Shown: positions 24,347 through 31,718 of the stretch, in pieces
How positions within the stretch are numbered: the first letter of the stretch is position 1
Layout of the letters: each line of letters starts with the position of its first letter
Assembly: GCF_003254565.1 (NCBI RefSeq)
Contig: NZ_QJRI01000152.1
Location: forward strand, 1 to 33,482
Length of the DNA stretch: 33,482 nucleotides
DNA from: Flavobacterium nitrogenifigens
GTDB taxonomy: Bacteria > Bacteroidota > Bacteroidia > Flavobacteriales > Flavobacteriaceae
Reading direction: 5' to 3'
Notes under the pieces: generated by a model
What the model was told of the DNA's origin: nothing
The model's input: only the letters and a program-made list of their open reading frames with translations
Database searches by the model: none
Program-made: the position numbers and the translations under genes

Positions 24347-25951
24347 TTAGTTTTCCTCGTACATTTCCATCCACAAACGAGTTTCTTCCAGATCTAATTC
24401 TTTTTCTATTTTGCGAAAGATTTCTTCGTTTACAGAACCAAATTTATGCATTGATTCTAATTTTGCCCGTTCTACATTCAAAAGATCGATTTGAATTTTA
24501 GTGAAATCATTAAAAATTTCACCGCCAAGAAGTTTTCCGTTTCCGAAGAAATTAGCGGGAAGTTCAGTTTTTTGAAGACGGTTGAATTTGACTTCGTATT
24601 TGCTTTTAATATTATGAAGCAATTCGTCATTCAATAGTGAGAAATTATCTTCTATATGGGCAATAGTTTCTGAAACAATTACATTTCGAATATTGTATTC
24701 TTCTGCAAGTATTGAATAACGCTCAATTTTTAGCTTCTTAATTAACCATGGAAGCGTAAGACCTTGTATAACCAAAGTTGAAAGAATAACGCAGAAAACT
24801 AAGTATATAATTAAATTTCGAAGCGGAAATTCTTCTGTTTTATTCAACATCAACGGAAGCGCCAAAGCTGCGGCCATAGAAACCACACCACGCATTCCCG
24901 ACCATCCAAAAATGATCATATTTCGATAATCAAAAGCTTCTTTCTCACGAATCCTTTTACTAAGCATTCTCGGAATCATCGTTGCAGGAATAACCCATAA
25001 AAAACGAACCAAAATCACTACGATACTTATAACTGCGCCCCAGATAAATAATGAATTCCCAGAGTAATTGCTAATTCCTGCAATAATCTGTCTTAATTGA
25101 AGTCCGATTAAAATAAAGATCAAACCGTTCAAAATATTATTTAAGACATCCCAAATGGTGTTCGTCATAATTCGGCTTTCATGAGAAAAAATGGTTCCCG
25201 ATCTAGCTGCCAGAAAAAGACCTGTCGTTACCACGGCCAAGACTCCCGAACCATGAAAATGCTCAGCAAGCAAATACGAGGCAAACGGTGTCAATAATGT
25301 CAATGTGACCTCGATAATATCATCGCAAACAAATCTTTTATGAATATAGTACATTATATACCCAATTGCCAAACCAATTGCGATACCTAGAACCGACATC
25401 AAAACAAAATTTAATCCTGCTTCCCATAAAACAAAATTTCCTGCTGTAATAGCTGTTAAAGCATACTTATAAGCCACAAGACCACTAGCATCATTTAGCA
25501 GACTCTCTCCTTCTAGAATAGCTATCAATCTTGGATTTAATCCTAACCCTTTTGTAATGGCAGTTGCCGAAACCGCATCTGGAGGCGAAACAATGGCACC
25601 AAGCAAAAAAGCTAACGGCCAAGACATATCATCTATTAGCCAATGCGCAAAAACAGCAACTAGTCCCATAGTAAAAAAGACTAAACCTACAGCAGCAAAA
25701 GTTATCGGACGAATGGACTGCTTAAAATCGGACCAGCTGGTATGCCACGCCGCATGGTACAAAAGAGGCGGAAGAAATATAACAAACACTATTTCTGGAC
25801 TCAAAGCGATTACCGGAAGCCCAGGTACAGCACTAATTACTACACCGCATAAAACCAAAACAATCGGTATCGGGAAATTATATCTTTTGCTAACAAGACT
25901 AAGAAAAGCCACACCGAAAAGCAGCATAATGATTACGGTAATATTCTCCAT
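24347..25951 (-). CDS. Na+/H+ antiporter, CPA1 (NhaP/NHE) type
   Basis: 534 residues. About twelve membrane helices occupy residues 1-410, followed by a charged cytosolic tail of about 120 residues. The conserved stretch GAIVSPPDAVSATAITKGLG (about 117-136), then EGESLLNDASGLVAYKYA, is the ion-binding region of cation:proton antiporters, with the Asp residues expected for exchange. It would exchange Na+ (or K+) for protons in the inner membrane for pH and salt balance. The N-terminus MENITVIIMLLFGVAFLSLV is a membrane helix, supporting this start. It is divergent from ribB. Confidence 0.92.
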   Translation of the reverse strand: MENITVIIMLLFGVAFLSLVSKRYNFPIPIVLVLCGVVISAVPGLPVIALSPEIVFVIFLPPLLYHAAWHTSWSDFKQSIRPITFAAVGLVFFTMGLVAVFAHWLIDDMSWPLAFLLGAIVSPPDAVSATAITKGLGLNPRLIAILEGESLLNDASGLVAYKYALTAITAGNFVLWEAGLNFVLMSVLGIAIGLAIGYIMYYIHKRFVCDDIIEVTLTLLTPFASYLLAEHFHGSGVLAVVTTGLFLAARSGTIFSHESRIMTNTIWDVLNNILNGLIFILIGLQLRQIIAGISNYSGNSLFIWGAVISIVVILVRFLWVIPATMIPRMLSKRIREKEAFDYRNMIIFGWSGMRGVVSMAAALALPLMLNKTEEFPLRNLIIYLVFCVILSTLVIQGLTLPWLIKKLKIERYSILAEEYNIRNVIVSETIAHIEDNFSLLNDELLHNIKSKYEVKFNRLQKTELPANFFGNGKLLGGEIFNDFTKIQIDLLNVERAKLESMHKFGSVNEEIFRKIEKELDLEETRLWMEMYEEN

Positions 25952-26092
25952 TTATTGGTGGTATTTATTGATTTTGGGTTATGGAATTTGGGTACTAAAT
26001 TAAGATTTTATGACAACTAAATTAGATTAACATTAAAAAATTAGAACATCAATTTATTGACTTATATCAAACTTTTTGGTTTTAAACCGCTT

Positions 26093-26100
26093 TAGATTTG
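26093..26100 (+). promoter_or_regulatory. -7 element of ribB
   Basis: TAGATTTG, 26 bases before the ribB ATG. The nearest TTG is 14 bases upstream, shorter than usual. No FMN-riboswitch-like fold is visible in the 175-base gap. Confidence 0.5.
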
Positions 26101-26126
26101 CTTCTTATTATTTCTAAAAAGTTTTT

Positions 26127-26789
26127 ATGATAAGTACAGAATTAAGTCCGTTAGTGCAATTCGGAATTTCAAGTAAAGAGCGTGTTGAAAATGCTTTGGA
26201 ACAGCTTAAAAACGGAAAAGGCGCTTTGGTAACCGACGATGAAAACCGTGAAAATGAAGGCGATCTGATATTTTCTGCGCACCATATCAATACTCAAGAT
26301 ATGGCTTTAATGATTCGAGAATGTAGCGGTATTGTCTGTCTTTGTCTTACTAATGAAAAAGCCGATGAACTCGAACTTCCCTATATGGTAAAAGAAAACA
26401 CAAGCAGTTTTCAGACTCCGTTTACCATTACTATTGAAGCGAAAAACGGAGTTACAACTGGAGTTTCTGCCAAAGATAGAATCACTACTATTAAAACAGC
26501 TGTTGCCATAAACGCACAACCAGAAGATCTAGCAAAACCCGGACACATTTTTCCTCTTAGAGCAAACGATAATGGCGTTCTAGGAAGAAATGGCCATACT
26601 GAAGGAAGTGTCGATTTAATGAAATTGGCAGGTTTACAACCTGAAGCTGTTCTTTGCGAATTGATGAACGAAGACGGTAGCATGGCAAAACTAGACAAAA
26701 TCATTAGCTTTGCACAACAGCACGATTTGGTGGTTCTATCTATTGAAGATATTATCTATTACCGCAAATTCGTTAGAGATTATAACTAA
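26127..26789 (+). CDS. ribB: 3,4-dihydroxy-2-butanone-4-phosphate synthase
   Basis: 220 residues, a stand-alone RibB. It turns ribulose 5-phosphate into 3,4-dihydroxy-2-butanone 4-phosphate and formate, a building block of riboflavin. The catalytic acidic loop [10 protein letters not shown] (about 37-46) and the motifs [22 protein letters not shown] and [12 protein letters not shown] are present, as in E. coli RibB (217 residues). There is no GTP cyclohydrolase II (RibA) half, so that step needs another gene. The stop codon directly abuts the ATG of the Crp-family regulator, forming an operon. Confidence 0.95.
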   Translation: MISTELSPLVQFGISSKERVENALEQLKNGKGALVTDDENRENEGDLIFSAHHINTQDMALMIRECSGIVCLCLTNEKADELELPYMVKENTSSFQTPFTITIEAKNGVTTGVSAKDRITTIKTAVAINAQPEDLAKPGHIFPLRANDNGVLGRNGHTEGSVDLMKLAGLQPEAVLCELMNEDGSMAKLDKIISFAQQHDLVVLSIEDIIYYRKFVRDYN

Positions 26790-27362
26790 ATGATATACGA
26801 ACAGCTTGGCAATTCCATTCGAAAAAGTATAAATGTTTCTGATGAAGATTTAGAAACCATTCTCTCTTATTTTAAACTTATCAAAAAAGGAAAAAATGAG
26901 ATTTTGCTGGCTCAAGGTCAAATCAGTCAAGAGACCTTTTTTGTTGCGAAAGGCTGTCTTCGTATCTTTTTTATTAATGAAGAAGGAAAAGACGCCACAC
27001 GATATATTGCTTTTGAAAATCAGTTTGCTACAGCTTTAGTCAGTTTTATAACTAAAATGCCTGCGCTTGAAAATATTCAAGTTGTAGAGAAATCGGAACT
27101 ACTGAGCATTTCCCACGAAGATTTTAATCATTTAATGGAAATTGTTCCGCAATGGCGTGAGTTTTACAGCAATTATTTGGAAAAAGCTTATGTCAATAAT
27201 GCCAATCGTTTAATGTCTTTTACTACAATGGATGCTTTGGAGAGATACAATCAGCTCTTGAAAATTAATCCTGCGATTGTAAAACGGCTTCCTAATAAAA
27301 TTGTGGCTTCTTATATTAATATTTCTCAGGAAACTTTGAGTCGATTAAAGTCTAAGGTTTGA
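26790..27362 (+). CDS. Crp/Fnr-family transcriptional regulator
   Basis: 190 residues. The N-terminal cyclic-nucleotide-binding-like barrel (about 25-120) contains AQGQISQETFFVAKGCLRIFF; a dimer helix follows, and a short C-terminal HTH reads LPNKIVASYINISQETLSRLKSKV. This short form is common in Bacteroidota. The residues that bind cAMP in E. coli Crp are not conserved, so the ligand, if any, is unknown. It begins at the base after the ribB stop, so it is translated from the same mRNA and may respond to riboflavin or redox state; that is inference. Confidence 0.9.
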   Translation: MIYEQLGNSIRKSINVSDEDLETILSYFKLIKKGKNEILLAQGQISQETFFVAKGCLRIFFINEEGKDATRYIAFENQFATALVSFITKMPALENIQVVEKSELLSISHEDFNHLMEIVPQWREFYSNYLEKAYVNNANRLMSFTTMDALERYNQLLKINPAIVKRLPNKIVASYINISQETLSRLKSKV

Positions 27363-27393
27363 TTTTTTTTATTTTGATTGTGGAGCTACTTGC

Positions 27394-27482
27394 GAAGATG
27401 TCTCCTTCGTCGACATGACAAAACTATATGAAAAATCTTTGTGGCTTTTTGTGTGAGATTCTTCGTCCCTCAGAATGACAAA
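27394..27482 (+). repeat. Two copies of a short degenerate intergenic repeat
   Basis: GAAGATGTCTCCTTCGTCGAC (27394 on) ending ATGACAAA at 27423, and GAGATTCTTCGTCCCTCAGA (27455 on) ending ATGACAAA at 27482, share GA(A)GAT.T...TTCGTC...ATGACAAA. They resemble dispersed intergenic repeats of Flavobacterium genomes. Confidence 0.45.
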
Positions 27483-27494
27483 TAGTATGAATAA

Positions 27495-27532
27495 AAAAGC
27501 CGAATCTAAAATTAAGATTCGGCTTTTGATTT
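27495..27532. terminator. Bidirectional terminator between the Crp-family gene and nrdA
   Basis: AAAAGCCGAATCT (27495-27507) and AGATTCGGCTTTT (27515-27527): 13 perfect pairs, with GATTTTT after it on the plus strand and an A-run (T-run in RNA) on the other side. Confidence 0.85.
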
Positions 27533-29230
27533 TTATGATTCACAACTACTGCAAGAAACAAGACTTGTTACTAATTCTTTAGAAACACTTTGGCTTCTTT
27601 GGTAGTACAAACTTTTAACTCCTTGCTGCCAAGCTTCAATCATCAGACGGTTTACATCTTTAATCGCCAATTCTGCTGGAATATTAAGATTTAAACTTTG
27701 TCCTTGATCAACAAATTTCTGACGAATTCCTGCTTGCTGTACAATTTCTAGCTGGCTGATTTCTTTAAATGTTTTAAAAACATCTTTTTCCTGCTGAGTC
27801 AATTGTTCCATGTGCTGAACACTTCCTCCGTTTAGCATAATTCCTCTCCAAACTTCTTCATTATCCAAACCTTTTTCCTCAAGCAGTTTTTTAAGGTATT
27901 TGTTTTTACGCATAAAGTTACCTTTGCTCAATCCAGCTTTATAATAGTTACTGCTAAAAGGCTCGATTCCTGGCGAAGTTTGTCCTAAAATCGCAGAAGA
28001 TGAAGTTGTTGGCGCAATTGCCATTGTCGTTGTATTACGTCTTCCATAACCTTTTAACAATTCTGGTTCACCGTAAATTCTAGCCAATTCTTGACTTGCT
28101 TTATCAGCTTTATCACTAATATGTTTGAAAATTTCAGTTGTTTTCATTTTAGCTTCCATTCCTTCAAACGGAATCATGTTTTTCTGCAAATAAGAATGCC
28201 ATCCTAAAACTCCTAAACCAAGCGCGCGATGTCTTTTCGCAAATTTATTGGCCGCAGAAAGGTAATAGTTGCCTTCTGTTTTTTCGATAAATTCCTGTAA
28301 AACGGCATCAAGGAAAAAGATCGCCAATTTTACTGCTTCAGTATCTTTCCATTCTTCATACAATTCTAAATTCATTGAAGAAAGACAGCAGATAAATGAT
28401 TCATCATGAGTTGACGGAAGCATAATCTCACTGCATAAATTACTTGCATTGATTCTTAGATTCTGATCTTTGTAAACTTGCGGTTTATTTTTATTTACGT
28501 TATCGCTAAAGAAAATATATGGTAATCCTTTTTGCTGACGGCTTTCTAATACTTTCGCCCAAATTTGTCTTTTTTCGGCATCCCCATCAATCATTTCCTG
28601 CATCCAATAATCGGGCACACAAATTCCTGTAAATAAGTTCTGAATTGGATTTCCAATACTCTTGATTTTCAAAAACTCTTCAATATCTGGATGGTCAATA
28701 TCTAAATAAGCTGCAAATGCACCGCGACGAACACCTCCTTGCGAAATAGTATCCATAGCCGTATCAAAAAGCTTCATGAAACTAACTGCTCCACTACTCT
28801 TTCCGTTATCGGTTACAGCACTTCCTCGTTCTCGTAATTCACCGAAATAACCAGAAGTTCCGCCTCCAATTTTCGTCTGCATAATTACTTCACCCAGTTT
28901 ATGCGTAATTCCTTCAATTTTATCTGGAACATGCACATTAAAACATGAAATTGGCAAACCTCTTTCTGTTCCCATATTAGCCCAAACAGGCGAACTGATA
29001 CTCATCCAGCCTCTTTCGATCATTTCCATGAAAGATTCTTTCAATTCTGGCTTGTACAGTCTTTTTGCTGCAGCCGTACAAATTCTATCGATTGCTCCTT
29101 CTACGGTTTCTCCTTTTAAAAGATAACCGCGATTTAAAATCTGTTCACTTTCAGAATTTTTCCACCACATTTTACTATCGTTTTGTGGTTCAAAATTGTT
29201 GTTTTCAGGGTTTATGTCTGTCGTATTCAT
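27533..29230 (-). CDS. nrdA: Ribonucleoside-diphosphate reductase, large (alpha) subunit
   Basis: 565 residues, class I. It reduces ribonucleotides to deoxyribonucleotides with a radical from NrdB. The active-site set is present: C96 in PISCFN, N264-L-C266-S-E268, C281/C282 in the FICCLSSMN loop, the radical-chain pair Y542-Y543 in SLYYQRSQS, and the redox tail C560-S-S-C563. The protein is much shorter than E. coli NrdA (761 residues): the N-terminal ATP-cone is absent, as the sequence goes from MNTTDIN almost directly into the barrel. Overall activity control must then come from elsewhere. It follows nrdB by 19 bases in one operon. Confidence 0.96.
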   Translation of the reverse strand: MNTTDINPENNNFEPQNDSKMWWKNSESEQILNRGYLLKGETVEGAIDRICTAAAKRLYKPELKESFMEMIERGWMSISSPVWANMGTERGLPISCFNVHVPDKIEGITHKLGEVIMQTKIGGGTSGYFGELRERGSAVTDNGKSSGAVSFMKLFDTAMDTISQGGVRRGAFAAYLDIDHPDIEEFLKIKSIGNPIQNLFTGICVPDYWMQEMIDGDAEKRQIWAKVLESRQQKGLPYIFFSDNVNKNKPQVYKDQNLRINASNLCSEIMLPSTHDESFICCLSSMNLELYEEWKDTEAVKLAIFFLDAVLQEFIEKTEGNYYLSAANKFAKRHRALGLGVLGWHSYLQKNMIPFEGMEAKMKTTEIFKHISDKADKASQELARIYGEPELLKGYGRRNTTTMAIAPTTSSSAILGQTSPGIEPFSSNYYKAGLSKGNFMRKNKYLKKLLEEKGLDNEEVWRGIMLNGGSVQHMEQLTQQEKDVFKTFKEISQLEIVQQAGIRQKFVDQGQSLNLNIPAELAIKDVNRLMIEAWQQGVKSLYYQRSQSVSKELVTSLVSCSSCES

Positions 29231-29249
29231 AATGTATTATAGGCTTGTA

Positions 29250-30224
29250 TTAGAAAAGATCGTTTGCAGTGATACTTTTATCGTGCTTTGTATATTCTAC
29301 AGGGCGTTTTGCAAAGAAATCGTCTAAACTGTTTGCAAAAACCTCTTCTTCAAACCATGTCATTTTTGAATATTCTTCTGGAGAAACATTAAAGATTGTT
29401 TCAATATTAATTTGTTTCAAACTTTCATCAATTCTAAATTTCATGAAGTTTACCAAATCTTCTTTGTTTATGGTTTCAACCGCTCCATTCTCAAAAATCC
29501 AGTCTAAAATATCCGCTTCAACCGTAATTGATTCTTTAACAGTTTCTCTAATTAATTCTAAAGTCTCTGCATCAAAATATTCTGGAAATTCTTCACGAAT
29601 TTTATTAATGATATAAATTCCGCCATTGGCATGAATTTGTTCGTCAATTGAAGTCCAAGCAATAATATTGCTCACATTTTTCATATATCCTTTGAATCTT
29701 GTAAATGACAATAAAATGGCAAATTGGCTGAAAAGAGAAACATTCTCGATCAAAATACTGAATAAAATGAGCGAAACCATGTATTTTCTATTATCCTGCG
29801 ACTTCGTGTCTTTCAATACATTCGAAAGATAATCTACACGTCTGCGGATTACAGGAACATCCAATAATTTCTCAAATTCGTCATTATAACCTAAAACTTC
29901 CAGCAAACGAGAATAAGCTTCGGAATGTCTAAATTCACATTCTGCAAAAGTAGTTCCTAGTCCGTTGAATTCTGGTTTTGGAAAATGCTCATATATATTA
30001 CCCCAAAAACTTTTTACAGCTACCTCAATCTGCGCAATTGCCAATAAACTATTTTTGATTGCTGTTTTTTCTGCCAAATCCAAATGCGCATGAAAATCTT
30101 GCGTATCAGCAGTAAAATCTACTTCAGTGTGTACCCAATAAGCTTTATTAATAGCTTCGGTAAATTGCAGAACCTCAGGATATTCGAAAGGTTTATAATT
30201 GATTCTTTTATCAAAAATTGACAT
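29250..30224 (-). CDS. nrdB: Ribonucleoside-diphosphate reductase, small (beta) subunit
   Basis: 324 residues. It makes the tyrosyl radical. The likely metal ligands are E67, E97, H100, E160, E195 and H198 (in QIEV, CEFRH, LIENVS and SIDEQIHANGG), and Y104 stands four residues after H100, like Y122 of E. coli. The first ligand is Glu instead of the Asp of E. coli. Some Flavobacteriia NrdB proteins carry an N-terminal ATP-cone (shown in Leeuwenhoekiella); this one does not. It is first in the nrdB-nrdA operon with a good promoter. Confidence 0.96.
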   Translation of the reverse strand: MSIFDKRINYKPFEYPEVLQFTEAINKAYWVHTEVDFTADTQDFHAHLDLAEKTAIKNSLLAIAQIEVAVKSFWGNIYEHFPKPEFNGLGTTFAECEFRHSEAYSRLLEVLGYNDEFEKLLDVPVIRRRVDYLSNVLKDTKSQDNRKYMVSLILFSILIENVSLFSQFAILLSFTRFKGYMKNVSNIIAWTSIDEQIHANGGIYIINKIREEFPEYFDAETLELIRETVKESITVEADILDWIFENGAVETINKEDLVNFMKFRIDESLKQINIETIFNVSPEEYSKMTWFEEEVFANSLDDFFAKRPVEYTKHDKSITANDLF

Positions 30225-30307
30225 ATATATAGAGTTTTAAGTGACTATTTTGAAATAGAAATTCGAGCGCTTATTTTGGGGAGGTATTAGCGTGATTTCT
30301 ATAATTA

Positions 30308-30339
30308 CAAATTTAACCCAAGGTTATTCTTTTGTCCAA
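30308..30339 (-). promoter_or_regulatory. Promoter of nrdBA
   Basis: The minus strand reads TTG (30339-30337), 21 bases, TAAATTTG (30315-30308), giving a leader of about 80 bases before the nrdB ATG. Confidence 0.7.
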
Positions 30340-30741
30340 TTTTAGATGTTAAAAAACCTTTCAATTATCAACAGCAAAAAGTGCGAAAAAAAAACCTCCA
30401 AAAAACTATTTATGAACAGATCAAAAAGAACCCATACTTATCGATATATCAGCTATCTAAACTAATTCTAAATAAAGTTGTCAACATATAAAAATGTCAT
30501 TAAATGGAAGCAAACAAAAACAGTTATCAACATTAAAATCTAAATATCTAACTTTTAAATACAAAAATAGAATATTCAACATTCCCATTTTAACCATTTA
30601 AATAACCTAAAAACACAAAAGAAACAATAACGAACTTAAAAACAACAAGCAATTCATTATCAGATATTTAATTTTCAAAACAAACTTAAAAACCTATATT
30701 GTAAATGTTTCTTGCTTCAATATAAATTTTCTTTTAAAATG
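30340..30741. promoter_or_regulatory. AT-rich spacer upstream of nrdBA with DnaA-box-like motifs
   Basis: About 400 very AT-rich bases without a gene. TTATCAACA occurs at 30365-30373 and 30524-30532, and TTGTCAACA at 30478-30486, all in the same direction and one or two bases from TTATCCACA. In E. coli DnaA controls nrdAB, so this could be a replication-linked control region. No classic NrdR box was seen. Confidence 0.4.
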
Positions 30742-31641
30742 CTAATCCAAAAATCTATATCTCAATCCAAATTCCAAAGTATCATTTGCGTACGCTCCTG
30801 AATTGCTGGCAAAAAATGAGTATGCTAAGAAAATTCCGAATTGATTTAAATCGAGTCCAAAAGTTCCTGAAATTGTTTTATTTGTATGGTAAATTGCGGC
30901 AATATTCATTTTATACTCTGGCATATTAAAACGAATACCCGTATCAACAATATCCTTGTATCCTCTGATGGCACGATAAGCAACTAGAGGTTCCAAATTA
31001 AAATCATTCATTTGGCTGGCTACGAATACTTTATAACTTACTGCTGAATAAAAAACTTGATTATCGACATAGCGTCTTTCCCCATTGTCATTTTCAAAAA
31101 AAACATTATTTAGATTAGGCACCGCGGCTTGAATAGTTAGCAAACGACTGGTATAAGAAATACCAAAATCACCATCCAAAGCACCACCTTCATTAAAATT
31201 CTGAATCGAAGGATCTGTCATATCACCAATAATTTTACTAGTATCAAGGGAGAGAAATCTCGCTCCAAAAGATAATCCAAAATGCAGTTCACGGTCATCT
31301 CTATCAATTGGTAAATGATAAGCAAAAGTTCCTAAAAATCTAGTGTTTGTAATTAAACCGGCTCTATCACTATTAAAATTAAAGCCATACGCCATACGAT
31401 CTTCTGGATTATATTCTACTGTTGCATACATCAATACTGGATTTCCGGGTACTTTATCCCATTGTCTCTGATAACCTATATTAACATCCAAACCTTTGTT
31501 TACCCCTGCCATAGCAGGATTAGCAATGTACTGGTTCTGATAGTACATTGCTTCAAATTCTGTTAATTGCGCATTGGCCGAATGAGTTATGCCTATAATT
31601 GCACTTAAAAAAAAGATCCATTTAGCGGTTAATAATCTCAT
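30742..31641 (-). CDS. PorP/SprF family type IX secretion outer membrane protein
   Basis: About 299 residues from ATG 31641. The signal peptide is MRLLTAKWIFFLSAIIG... ending SANAQ. The PorP/SprF signature follows at once (EAMYYQNQYIANPAMAGVNKG, then GYQRQWDKVPGNP), then a 14-strand-like outer membrane barrel ending LEFGLRYRFLD. Such proteins pair with type B sorted adhesins to help their export or attachment to the surface. The frame is open to 31713 and 31665, which would add 24 or 8 residues before the signal; I prefer 31641 because the signal peptide then has a normal length. It lies a few bases after the adhesin gene in the same operon. Confidence 0.9.
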   Translation of the reverse strand: MRLLTAKWIFFLSAIIGITHSANAQLTEFEAMYYQNQYIANPAMAGVNKGLDVNIGYQRQWDKVPGNPVLMYATVEYNPEDRMAYGFNFNSDRAGLITNTRFLGTFAYHLPIDRDDRELHFGLSFGARFLSLDTSKIIGDMTDPSIQNFNEGGALDGDFGISYTSRLLTIQAAVPNLNNVFFENDNGERRYVDNQVFYSAVSYKVFVASQMNDFNLEPLVAYRAIRGYKDIVDTGIRFNMPEYKMNIAAIYHTNKTISGTFGLDLNQFGIFLAYSFFASNSGAYANDTLEFGLRYRFLD

Positions 31642-31718
31642 ACCTATTTTATTATTGGTGCTCATATCGTTAGGATTATGATATAATAATTCTATTATCT
31701 TACTTGTATTCATACTTT

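Noticed and set aside
25952..26126. FMN riboswitch before ribB
   Set aside because: The gap is short and AT-rich, without the conserved riboswitch helices.
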